From Bacteroidota bacterium (GTDB taxonomy: Bacteria > Bacteroidota > Bacteroidia > Chitinophagales > Saprospiraceae), in assembly GCA_016124585.1 (NCBI GenBank), contig WGNL01000019.1, positions 186,001-250,000 of the forward strand: 64,000 bases of DNA, in the 5' to 3' direction. Position 1 is the first letter of the stretch. Each line of letters opens with the position of its first letter. The notes under the pieces were generated by a model, which was given only the letters and a program-made list of their open reading frames with translations, did not search any database and was not told where the DNA came from. A program made the position numbers and the translations under genes. Positions 18,090-26,800 of the stretch are shown piece by piece.

Positions 18090-18168
18090 TGGCCGAATTC
18101 TCTACCGCACTTGTCCGATTCTTCGACCGGGAAAATTGGACTTTCGGTTGGGAGTTCGGCCATCTTTG
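18090..18168 (+). promoter_or_regulatory. Promoter of cassette B with 22-bp-spaced tandem boxes
   Basis: A degenerate box TGGCCGAATTCTCT at 18090 and a full box TGTCCGATTCTTCGACCG at 18112 are 22 bp apart. A -33 TTG lies at 18136-18138 and CATCTTTG at 18161-18168 (22-bp spacer). Box-to-TTG distance (24 bp) is the same as in cassette A. Confidence 0.68.
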
Positions 18169-18257
18169 TCGTGTGCTTTTGGAACAACAAAAATCCCACC
18201 CTATCCCCTGAATAAGCCCCCGCTCTAAATTCCGTTTTTCACAAAAAAAGTTTTGTC

Positions 18258-20819
18258 ATGAAAACTATCAGCCGTTACCTGATGGCCCTGCTGGCCATTG
18301 CCTTTTTTCAAAAAAACATCCTCCATGCCCAGTCTGGAAACGTGGGCGTGAACCAAGACAACCCTGCCAGTGTGCTCGACGTGAATGGCAACCTGTCCAT
18401 TGGTGCAACTTATTCCGGCACTTCTAACGCCCCAACCAATGGGGCCATCATTGAAGGAAACGTGGGCATCGGAACGTACAACCCTCAAAAAAAACTCCAC
18501 CTGTCTGGAGGCGGGGATGTGGAATTGATGATTGAATCAACCAGCACCACAGGCAAAAAGTGGTCGTTGCAAAGCAACGCAATTAACCCCGCCGTAAAAA
18601 CCAGCTTCCAAATAATTGACCGGACAGCGGGTGCGTCAAGGTTAGGGATTGATACGCTCGGCAGGGTCGGCATTGGCACTGTTACCCCACTCAGCAAGCT
18701 CGCCGTTAACGGCAATCTCGCTATCGGGTCCAATTATTCAGGTACTATAGCTGCCCCAACCAACGGTGCCATCATAGAAGGCAACGTCGGCATCGGCATA
18801 ACATCACCATTAGCAAAATTGCATTCTTGGTCCAACAATGGACTACCTGGTAGTTTTGAGAGTGACTACCCTACAGGTAGTTTTTTATCACTTGGTAATG
18901 CCAGTACCGGGGGAAAGTGGTTTCAATTGATATCTACTGGAAGTAATCTGGGAGCAGATGCTGGGAAGTTGTTATTCAGTAGCGGCCCTCAATCCTATCA
19001 GGCCTCTACCATCATGATGACACTCGACCCGGAAACCTCGCACATTGGCATTGGCACATCATCGCCCGCCAACAAACTTGACGTGGAAGGGGGCATTGCG
19101 ATTGGGGAAAACTATTCTGGCACATCGACCGCCCCAACCAATGGGGCTATTATAGAGGGGCGAGTAGGGATCGGCACTGTAAATCCCAGTTCGAACCTAC
19201 AAGTCAGCTCTGCAACTGGTGCTACTCCGATAGCTTATTTCACGGCCCCAGATAACTGGGGAGAGATACGGGTAGGTTGCAATAACAAGTTCGTTGACTT
19301 AGGTTCCAATGAAAGTGGGTATGGTTACATCGGCACCAAATCCCCTGCGGATTTATTTCTGAGGACAAACGATGGTGTGAAATTGGCCATTCAGGATTCC
19401 ACTGGTAATGTGGGCATCGGTACAACCACACCCGTCAACAAGCTGGACGTGGAGGGCGGCCTTGCCATTGGCGGCACCTACTCCGGCATTTCTGCAGCCC
19501 CGACGGATGGTGCCATCATAGAAGGGAACGTCGGTATCGGTACTAACTCCACTTCCGCCAAATTGCATGTAAAATCCTCCTCTTTGGATATCGCAAAGAT
19601 GGAAGGCAGTAGTCCATTTGGAAGTTGGTTGGTCATAGGAAATACCCCGAACAGCAATTGGTTTCAAATGATTGCCACCGGTGATCAAAACGGGTACGGT
19701 ACAGATAAGTTGGTATTTGGGGGAGGCACTTCACCCTATGCCCCAAGCGGTATCATCATGACATTAGATAGGACAACTCGCAATGTAGGCATCGGCACCA
19801 CCTCCCCACAAGCCCCACTCCACGTCACTGGAGCCAGTGGTGTCAACAGCGGTACCGACATCAAGTATTTCAATTACACCGCCACCAATATCACCAGTGC
19901 GAGCAACTGGCAGGGCCAAACCGCCATCCTCGCCAACGGGAATATTTGCGCTACGGCAGCCTTTATCGCTGGTGCCAGCTTCAACTTCTCTGACGCCCGT
20001 ATCAAAAACATCATAGGTCGCAGCGACGGGGCCGAAGACCTCGCCCGATTGAACCAAATCGAAATCACCCGCTACACCCATATTGACACCATCAGCAAGG
20101 GCAATGCCGTGCAGACGAAGGTCATTGCGCAGCAACTCGAAACCGTGATGCCGGAGGCCGTGAGCTACACCCGTGAGTTCATCCCCGATGTGATGCAGGT
20201 GGCCGAACGCATTGATTTTCAAGAAAATACGCTCACAGCCAATTTGTCCAAACCGCATAGCCTCAAGGTGGGCGACCATGTGAAATGCATCGATGAAAAA
20301 GGGCAGGAACTGTTCGTGGATGTTTTGGCTGCGCCAAATGAAAACAGCGTGGTTTTCAAGACCGACCAAAACCCCTCCAAGCTTTTCATTTATGGCAAAC
20401 AGGTAGACGATTTCCACATCGTGGACTACGACGCCATCGCCATGCTGAACGTGAGCGCCACGCAGGAACTGGCCAAGCGGTTGGCTGCTTCGCAACAATC
20501 AATCGAGCAATTGCAGGCAGAGGTAGCTGCACTCAAATCCCAGCTTTTGGAGATGGAGGTTTTGAAAAAACAAGTGGCCCAGTTGGCTGCTGCCATGCAA
20601 TCACCTGATTTCACCACGCAAAATGCAAATGAAAATTATCAGCCGTATTCTGCCCCTTGCTGCCTACCGACACTTACTTTTTCACAACTGAAAAACGATG
20701 GTGGCAGATATTCGAAAGGAAGCTGCCGTGGGACAGCAAGGAGTGGAAATCCATTTAACAGGCATGGCGGCGTGGCCTTACCTCCTCAAAACCCGATGTG
20801 GAAATTTGACAAAAACTGA
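18258..20819 (+). CDS. Tail-fibre-like surface protein with S74 domain and tandem repeats (cassette B)
   Basis: The 853-residue paralogue of the cassette A fibre starts with MKTISRYLMALLAIAFFQK. The shaft has four long repeats of the form LDVxGxLAIGxxYSG...APTNGAIIEGNVGIGT, plus a fifth partial one. The S74-type domain starts with FNFSDARIKNIIG (Ser about 578, Lys about 583), and a coiled coil follows. The C-terminal ~330 residues closely match cassette A. The native protein probably ended near residue 790 (position about 20628). The last ~60 residues are read-through into a decayed T9SS gene, because the overlap stop seen in cassette A is now out of frame by one base. The tail (FSQLKNDGG...) is therefore an artefact of decay or a new fusion. 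Confidence 0.78.
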   Translation: MKTISRYLMALLAIAFFQKNILHAQSGNVGVNQDNPASVLDVNGNLSIGATYSGTSNAPTNGAIIEGNVGIGTYNPQKKLHLSGGGDVELMIESTSTTGKKWSLQSNAINPAVKTSFQIIDRTAGASRLGIDTLGRVGIGTVTPLSKLAVNGNLAIGSNYSGTIAAPTNGAIIEGNVGIGITSPLAKLHSWSNNGLPGSFESDYPTGSFLSLGNASTGGKWFQLISTGSNLGADAGKLLFSSGPQSYQASTIMMTLDPETSHIGIGTSSPANKLDVEGGIAIGENYSGTSTAPTNGAIIEGRVGIGTVNPSSNLQVSSATGATPIAYFTAPDNWGEIRVGCNNKFVDLGSNESGYGYIGTKSPADLFLRTNDGVKLAIQDSTGNVGIGTTTPVNKLDVEGGLAIGGTYSGISAAPTDGAIIEGNVGIGTNSTSAKLHVKSSSLDIAKMEGSSPFGSWLVIGNTPNSNWFQMIATGDQNGYGTDKLVFGGGTSPYAPSGIIMTLDRTTRNVGIGTTSPQAPLHVTGASGVNSGTDIKYFNYTATNITSASNWQGQTAILANGNICATAAFIAGASFNFSDARIKNIIGRSDGAEDLARLNQIEITRYTHIDTISKGNAVQTKVIAQQLETVMPEAVSYTREFIPDVMQVAERIDFQENTLTANLSKPHSLKVGDHVKCIDEKGQELFVDVLAAPNENSVVFKTDQNPSKLFIYGKQVDDFHIVDYDAIAMLNVSATQELAKRLAASQQSIEQLQAEVAALKSQLLEMEVLKKQVAQLAAAMQSPDFTTQNANENYQPYSAPCCLPTLTFSQLKNDGGRYSKGSCRGTARSGNPFNRHGGVALPPQNPMWKFDKN

Positions 20820-20838
20820 AAGACTAATCCTGCTATAA
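20629..20838 (+). pseudogene. Deleted remnant of a T9SS-sorted surface gene (cassette B)
   Basis: It begins ATGAAAATTATCAGCCGTAT, nearly the start of the gene at 29350. It carries a frameshifted signal peptide and FSQLKNDGG, then jumps directly to the C-terminus (IRKEA, EIHLTGMAA, PYLLKTRCGNLTKTER). The missing ~1.3 kb corresponds to the segment between GGCGGCAG (29422) and GGTGGCAG (30738) in the intact copy. The junction here retains GGTGGCAG at 20700-20707. That fits deletion between short direct repeats. The shared 3' flank and terminator continue past the stop. Confidence 0.8.
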
Positions 20839-20863
20839 TAGTGGAGTTTTTATCCTATTTGGC

Positions 20864-20898
20864 AATCCCGAATCCAGCGAATGGGTTCGGGATTTTTT
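20864..20898 (+). terminator. Terminator after cassette B
   Basis: AATCCCGAATCCA (20864-20876) pairs with TGGGTTCGGGATT (20882-20894) and is followed by a T run. The sequence is nearly identical to the terminator at 30903-30937, evidence that the 3' ends are duplicated. Confidence 0.85.
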
Positions 20899-20935
20899 GT
20901 TTTATTTGCCAATTGAATATAAACACCTTTTCCGA

Positions 20936-22957
20936 ATGGAACTAAAGATATCCTTTTCCAAAATCCACTGTTGGGCTATCCTCTTTTCTTTCCTTAATGC
21001 CATAGCAATTCAAGCTCAAAGCGGTAAGGCAGACAGCCTTTTGGATTTGGTGAAAAATGCTCCCAACGATACTAGCCGCTGGAATGCCCTGAAGGATTTG
21101 GCTATTTATTATCAGGAAACCCAACCAGAGTTGGGCCTGAAATATTCCTACCAAGAGTTGGAACTCGGAAAAAAGCTGGGCGAAGTACAGACCCTAAAGT
21201 CCATGATAGACCTGGCCAATTTTTATTCCCGCATGTCGAAGTTAGATTCCGTGAAAATATTGATGGAAGACGTCATAAAGCGTTCCGGGCACATTGAAGA
21301 TAAAACTTGGGAAGGCAAGGCCTTTATCACTTTGGGGGGCGTCTATGAAAAATATGGGGAGTTGGCCAAGGCCATAGAATCCTATCAGCGGGCCATGTCA
21401 CTGGTCAATACACGAAGGGACAGCATTATATTGATGAACAACCTTGGGTTGGCCTATTTCCGCTCTGGCCAGTTCGACCCAAGCCTTGCCATTTATTTAA
21501 AGGGCCTTGATTTGGCAAAAAAAGATAGCCTATATCGAATCCAAGCTGTCATATTGGGCAACATGAGCATGGATTATGAGGAAATGGGGAAATATGACGA
21601 AGGGATAAAACTCGTGGAAGAAGCCATCGAAATCAAAAAACGCATCAAGGACAAAAGGGGGCTGCTTTACAGCTACGACCGCTTGGGAAGTTTGCAGGTC
21701 AGGGAGGAAAAAAATTGGGAAAACGGCATCGCTACAATGACGCAACAATTTGAACTCAGCAGTGAGGCAAGAGACACTTATTTTATGGTGAGGTCGCAAA
21801 CCACCCTGGGGGAAATAAGGCTTAAACAAAAGAATATTGAGTCAGCCCAAAACTACCTGTTGACATCTCTCTCACTTAATCCGCCAGGAAGGGAAGATTT
21901 AATGGAAAGCCGCTCTAACACTTTGAACATGCTGGCGCAGATAGAAAACGAGGTGGGCAATTATGGAAAGGCTTTGGGCTATTTAAAAGAATCTTTGCGA
22001 ACCGTACCCCAAGAGCTGGGATTTTGGAACCCTTACAAGCAAAAGAACCTTGCAATCGCCTATATTGGCTTAGGAATGACGGAAGAAGCCATGGACGCTT
22101 TTCAGGAATACTCCAGCCTCATGGATAGTGTTTACCGTGCCGAGCGATTTGAAAAAGTGGCCGAGATAGACGCCAAATACCAGACTGCCGAAAAGGAAAA
22201 AGCCATTGCCTTGCTCGAAAAGGACAAGGCTGTAAAAGAGGCCGAAATAGAGCGAAGTAAGTCGCAGGTGGCCATTGTGTCCCTAGGCGCATTGCTTCTG
22301 CTGGTCTTTGGCGGTGCATTTTACTTCCGCTATCGCTACCAGCAACGCTTGAAACTGGAGCAAATGCGCACCCGCATCGCCAGCGACCTGCATGACGAGG
22401 TGGGCAGTTCGCTCTCCCACCTGAACCTGCTCATCGGCTCGTTCGATGTCGAAAATTCCCCAGACCGGACAGCCAAAGCCGCTGAAAAAACCAAGGAAAT
22501 CATGGCCCGAACGGCTTCCAATATCCGGGACGTGGTCTGGGCCATCGATGCCCGTAGGGACAAAGCTGGTGACCTTTTCGACCGAATGGAGGACTTTGCT
22601 TACGATATGCTGACGGCTCGCAATATCAGTTATCATTTCAATCGGGAAGGCGTTCGGCGGGAGTTGGTGATGAACCCTTTCGTTCGGCAAAATATCTATC
22701 TGATTTACAAGGAGAGCATCAACAATATTGCGAAGCACAGCAATGCCACCGAAGTGAATATCAGCCTACGACAAACGGATAGTCGACTCGAAATGACCAT
22801 CGCTGACAATGGCACGCCGACCAATGGCAGCAAGGTGAAAGGCCAAGGCTTAGACAATATGCGGTTGCGGGCAGAGCGTATTGGTGGGGAGGTGGACATT
22901 CAGCAGACTGAGCAAGGTTTTTTAGTAAAACTCAGCACTCCAATCACTGGCCGTTAA
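20936..22957 (+). CDS. TPR-containing sensor histidine kinase (NarX/DesK type)
   Basis: The 673-residue kinase is called from ATG 20936; an earlier TTG lies inside the terminator stem and is rejected. A signal peptide (MELKISF...AIQAQ) is followed by periplasmic TPR-like helices (about 35-410) and a coiled coil of EKEKAIALLEKDKA type. A membrane helix (VSLGALLLLVFGGAFYF) lies near 445. The HisKA_3 domain has His about 486 in ASDLHDEVGSSLSHL. The HATPase domain includes KESINNIAKHSNA and IADNGTP. It lies 73 bp before a NarL-type regulator, its evident partner. It sits inside the surface-protein island, so it may sense envelope or surface conditions; that is inference. Confidence 0.9.
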   Translation: MELKISFSKIHCWAILFSFLNAIAIQAQSGKADSLLDLVKNAPNDTSRWNALKDLAIYYQETQPELGLKYSYQELELGKKLGEVQTLKSMIDLANFYSRMSKLDSVKILMEDVIKRSGHIEDKTWEGKAFITLGGVYEKYGELAKAIESYQRAMSLVNTRRDSIILMNNLGLAYFRSGQFDPSLAIYLKGLDLAKKDSLYRIQAVILGNMSMDYEEMGKYDEGIKLVEEAIEIKKRIKDKRGLLYSYDRLGSLQVREEKNWENGIATMTQQFELSSEARDTYFMVRSQTTLGEIRLKQKNIESAQNYLLTSLSLNPPGREDLMESRSNTLNMLAQIENEVGNYGKALGYLKESLRTVPQELGFWNPYKQKNLAIAYIGLGMTEEAMDAFQEYSSLMDSVYRAERFEKVAEIDAKYQTAEKEKAIALLEKDKAVKEAEIERSKSQVAIVSLGALLLLVFGGAFYFRYRYQQRLKLEQMRTRIASDLHDEVGSSLSHLNLLIGSFDVENSPDRTAKAAEKTKEIMARTASNIRDVVWAIDARRDKAGDLFDRMEDFAYDMLTARNISYHFNREGVRRELVMNPFVRQNIYLIYKESINNIAKHSNATEVNISLRQTDSRLEMTIADNGTPTNGSKVKGQGLDNMRLRAERIGGEVDIQQTEQGFLVKLSTPITGR

Positions 22958-22958
22958 T

Positions 22959-23007
22959 GCCCCACATATTTTTGTGGGCAGGTCGGAACAACATCGAATT
23001 ACCTTTG
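22959..23007 (+). promoter_or_regulatory. Candidate operator and promoter of the NarL-type regulator
   Basis: TGCCCCACA...TTGTGGGCA forms an inverted repeat at about 22958-22980, followed by the -7 box TACCTTTG at 23000-23007, 24 bp before the ATG. The minus strand of 22959-22969 (ATATGTGGGGC) recurs exactly at 23738-23748 upstream of the PI-PLC-like gene. Autoregulation by the NarL-type protein is a reasonable guess. A hairpin role after the kinase gene is an alternative. Confidence 0.5.
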
Positions 23008-23030
23008 CGCAGAATATAAGTTGAACAAAC

Positions 23031-23654
23031 ATGGTAAAAGTAGCTTACGTTGAGGATGACCCCTATTTGAGGGATTTTATCACGGAGTGCATCCAGCACG
23101 ACAAGGAACTGGAATTGGTGGGCAGCGCAGGCTCCGTTGAAGAGTTTTTGGAGCAAGCACCCATATTGAAGAAACCTGACGTGATTTTACAGGACATTAG
23201 CCTGCCGGGTATGACGGGGCTGGAAGCCATCAGCCATTTGAAAAACATGTTTCCTGCCGCCGAAATCATCATGTTCACTATCCACGATGATTCAGAGCGC
23301 ATCTTCAAGGCATTTTGTGCTGGCGCAAATGGGTATCTGTTGAAAAACACCTCTTTTCCTAAAATAAAAGAAGGCATCCTGCAAGTGTACCGTGGCGAGG
23401 CCGCCATGACGCCCTCCATTGCCCGCAAAGTGATTGCCTATTTCAAACCGGAAAAAAAACCGAAGGAGGAACTCACGCCCCGTGAGTTACAAATCGTGCA
23501 GGGCATGGTGGATGGCCTGAGCTATAAAATGATTGCTGATAAACTCATGATGTCGGTAAATACGGTGTGTTACCATGTGAAGAATATCTATACCAAATTG
23601 CAGGTTAATTCAAAATCGGAAGTGGTGGCAAAGTCATTAAAAGGGAGTTTATAA
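23031..23654 (+). CDS. NarL/FixJ-family response regulator
   Basis: The 207-residue DNA-binding response regulator has a receiver domain (1-125): acidic pair in YVEDDPYLRD, phospho-acceptor Asp about 56 in LQDISLPGMTG, and a Lys in YLLKNTS. A C-terminal LuxR HTH spans about 140-207 (LTPRELQIVQGMVDGLSYKMIADKL, then VNTVCYHVKNIYTKL). It pairs with the TPR kinase upstream. An intrinsic terminator follows. It may control its own promoter and the 23864 gene through TGTGGG boxes. Confidence 0.93.
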   Translation: MVKVAYVEDDPYLRDFITECIQHDKELELVGSAGSVEEFLEQAPILKKPDVILQDISLPGMTGLEAISHLKNMFPAAEIIMFTIHDDSERIFKAFCAGANGYLLKNTSFPKIKEGILQVYRGEAAMTPSIARKVIAYFKPEKKPKEELTPRELQIVQGMVDGLSYKMIADKLMMSVNTVCYHVKNIYTKLQVNSKSEVVAKSLKGSL

Positions 23655-23675
23655 CTGAATAAATATCGACAAATA

Positions 23676-23712
23676 AAAAGGGCAAGTTCACAACAGAGCT
23701 TGCCCTTTTTTA
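23676..23712 (+). terminator. Terminator after the regulator gene
   Basis: GGGCAAG (23680-23686) pairs with CTTGCCC (23699-23705), with an A run before and a T run after. It works in either direction. Confidence 0.85.
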
Positions 23713-23737
23713 TTGCCCTCATTCACTGACTACATAA

Positions 23738-23798
23738 ATATGTGGGGCGTATCACATGATCTTGTGGGAAAATGGAGGGTTTGCTCGAAATAATTTTG
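23738..23798 (+). promoter_or_regulatory. Candidate operator and promoter of the PI-PLC/HYR gene
   Basis: ATATGTGGGGC (23738-23748) and TTGTGGGAA (23762-23770) place TGTGGG direct repeats exactly 22 bp apart, followed by a consensus -7 box TAATTTTG at 23791-23798. The first box is an exact 11-base copy of one upstream of the NarL-type regulator, suggesting common control. Confidence 0.5.
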
Positions 23799-23863
23799 CC
23801 ATCATAAAATCACAATCATTCCAGCACAGGCTGGGGTCAACTTAAATCCAAAATTCATTTCAG

Positions 23864-26800
23864 ATGAGCAACACTACCTTTTCCCAAGTCAAAGCGATGC
23901 TGAGTTGTTTTTTTATAAAACATTATAACAGCAGGTTTATCGCCATTTCGGCATTTATGCTATTCTCCGTTTTTATATATGGGCAAAACGACCGGAGTAT
24001 GCCCTTGAATGATGTGGAGACCATTATAAGCAGTATGGCCAATAAGGAACCAGAAGTATTAAAAGTAAATGGAACCACGCCACCGCTTAGTATTTTCAAT
24101 ATTTATAATGCAGCAGACGACCATATTCAAGGGGTTGCCAAGCTCAAAAATGGAAATTATGTCTTTAGCCATAGTGCAAAAAAAACTCAGACGGATGGCA
24201 TTATGGTATTTGCGAGGCAGGGTGAGCATGCCATATTCAAGACTTTTAATTTTAATGGAAATTCTACCACACATCCCAGTGCAATGCAGGCATGTGGGAA
24301 TATTGTCGCTGTAACTGCTTCTAACGACTGGAATTCCGTCCATTTTTATGATGCAAGCAATGAAGATAACCCTGTTTATTTGCCACATTTGGCATTTGAG
24401 ACTTTTTACGATGGTGACGCGGCTAATGGCGAATACCATGCAAGCGCCGTGGGATTGGTTTATAATGAGCAGGAGCATTGTCATTATTTAATCGTGGGAA
24501 GTATATTTGATGGCGGTGGTGTTAAATACATACATGCCTACAAATCCAATAATTTACCGCTTACTGACCCTGGGTGTTCTTTTTCATACATTGGAAAGGC
24601 TGATGGCTACAGTTCGGAGGCGGGTATGGCATTATTGTATCAGTCGGATGGTACGATGTATGTGGCATCAACTTATAGGGATAACCTCGGATTTGAAAAG
24701 ATCGCTTTGAGCAAAATGAACTTAGATATTAGTGGTGATCTGAGTAGTTTTGATTTGGTCGGTGATGTCACACTTTCTAGGACTGGGTCAGATGCCATCA
24801 ATCCAAATCCTGGTTTCCGCTGGGGCGGTACGGTCGTGCCAACCAGTCCAAATTCAGTGGAGGTAATCGGTGTGCGCAGGCTGCTAAGTGGGGGTGCTGG
24901 AGCTGATTTTACCAAAATAAAAATCTGGACATCTGGCGAAAAATTATTGAAGGATTGCCGCAAATTCTCTGAAACTTGTTGGCTAACAAGCCATAATTCA
25001 TATGCTACAAATGCTTACGATTATTCAATTATTTATCAAGGTAAACGCCTTTCAGGTCAGTTATCCGACGGTGTTAGGGCCTTTATGATTGACCCTTACC
25101 CAAAGTCGAAAATTGACCCCAACAAATCCCCCGGATTATATAATGCCCTTGAATCAAATGCACTGTACCTGCTGCATGACCCCACTGGAATCACGGCGGC
25201 TGGAACCAATTATCCATTAAATTTTTCCACACTTGACAGCCTGCGGGTACACTATTGGATAAACCAGATGGGGAAATGGTTAGTGGATAATCCAGATGAA
25301 ATTCTGACTATCTTTTTCGAAGGCGGTGCTTGGCCCGAATATAAAAATGAATTTGAACTCGTCGATTTGCAGTATCAGCAATTATTTGCCACAAAACAGG
25401 ATTATGACAATATCAATAATCTGACATTGGGAGATATTAGGGCTTCGGGTCGGCGGTTATTCATGATGACGCAGAACAGCAATAACGATCCAGACGGAAC
25501 AACTTTTTATGTGAATGGCAATCCAGTCTATTTGGAAAGGCAATTCAGGGTAACGGCGGAAAATGAGTATGATATTTTGCCAACAAATTACCATAGCTGT
25601 GATTCGAGACAGGGACAGCCATTGGAAAATTACAATAATTTATTGCTGGTGTACAACCATTTCAGTACCACTACCGAATACAACAATGAAGCCGTTGAGC
25701 GTTGGCTGCTCAATTGCCCTGGCGATGTGAGAATCCCGAATTATGTGGCATTTAATTATGCAGGAACTGGTGCCTTTAACGTAACACCGCTTGACAATGT
25801 GCGGGAATTCAACAGACGATATGACGTGGAAGCGGCTGGGGGAGTGGTAACTTATAAAATCAAGGCAGCAGATGAAGAGCGCTACCTCAGCCCTTCAATC
25901 ACTACTTCAGAAGGAGCTACTCTTATTCAAGGCAATGCTACCCAAACAGCCTATGAATTTATTTTGAACGACGATGAAACCTATAGCATTCGCCTAAAAG
26001 GAACCAATCGGTATTTGTATGCTCCGGGAGCTCCCGTACTGCCTGGTGATAATTTTTGTTTCTTGGCGCCTGAGAACTTCCCTGATGTAGATGCTAGACG
26101 CTGGTATGTCGAACCGCTTGGCGATGGTTCAGTCAGGCTATTTCCTAAGCAGAAATACCTTTCTGGCACCATATACCGAGCCATGAAAATCGACAACGTT
26201 GACAAATTCCTAAGGCTTTCCGACAATATTGATTACACGGACGTTGCTGAACAAAAACTGGTACTCGTCCCAGTACAGGAGGACTATACTGTAAGTTGCA
26301 AAAATGCTACGGTAGATTTAAATGAAAACGGTCTAGCCACGATTTCGGAAGAAGATGTTTTGAGCAGTTATTACACGAACCTATCCTGTAATGCTATTTT
26401 GGAGCTTTCTCAAAATGAGTTTTCTTGTGAAAATAGTGGTGAAAACATCGTCACCCTTATGCTGACAAGCGATGGCCAAAAGGTCACCTGCGAAGCCACC
26501 GTGACTGTCAATGCGCCGTCGCTTTCAATTACCTGTCCTGAAAGTTTTTCGAAGAACGTCACCAGCAACGTATGTGGATATCAATTGTCTGACGGGGTAC
26601 TTTTCCTTCCAAATGCTAATCAAGCCTGTGGCTTCACATTGACCAATGATTTCAATGGCACCAGCACAATGGCGGGCGAACTGATGCCTGTCGGGACAAC
26701 CACCATCACCTGGACTATCAGCAATGAATCGGGTGAAAATGCCGATTGCTCCTTTGACGTCACGGTAGTGGATAATGTGAAACCTACCATCAATTGCCCA

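Noticed and set aside
18330-19830. CRISPR-like array suggested by regular repeats
   Set aside because: The repeats are long, in frame and code for the fibre shaft; no short identical repeats with unique spacers are present anywhere in the window.
15686-20819. Prophage tail-fibre genes
   Set aside because: No capsid, terminase, integrase or other tail genes are nearby. The proteins have signal peptides and their neighbours are T9SS cargo, so a cellular surface role fits better.
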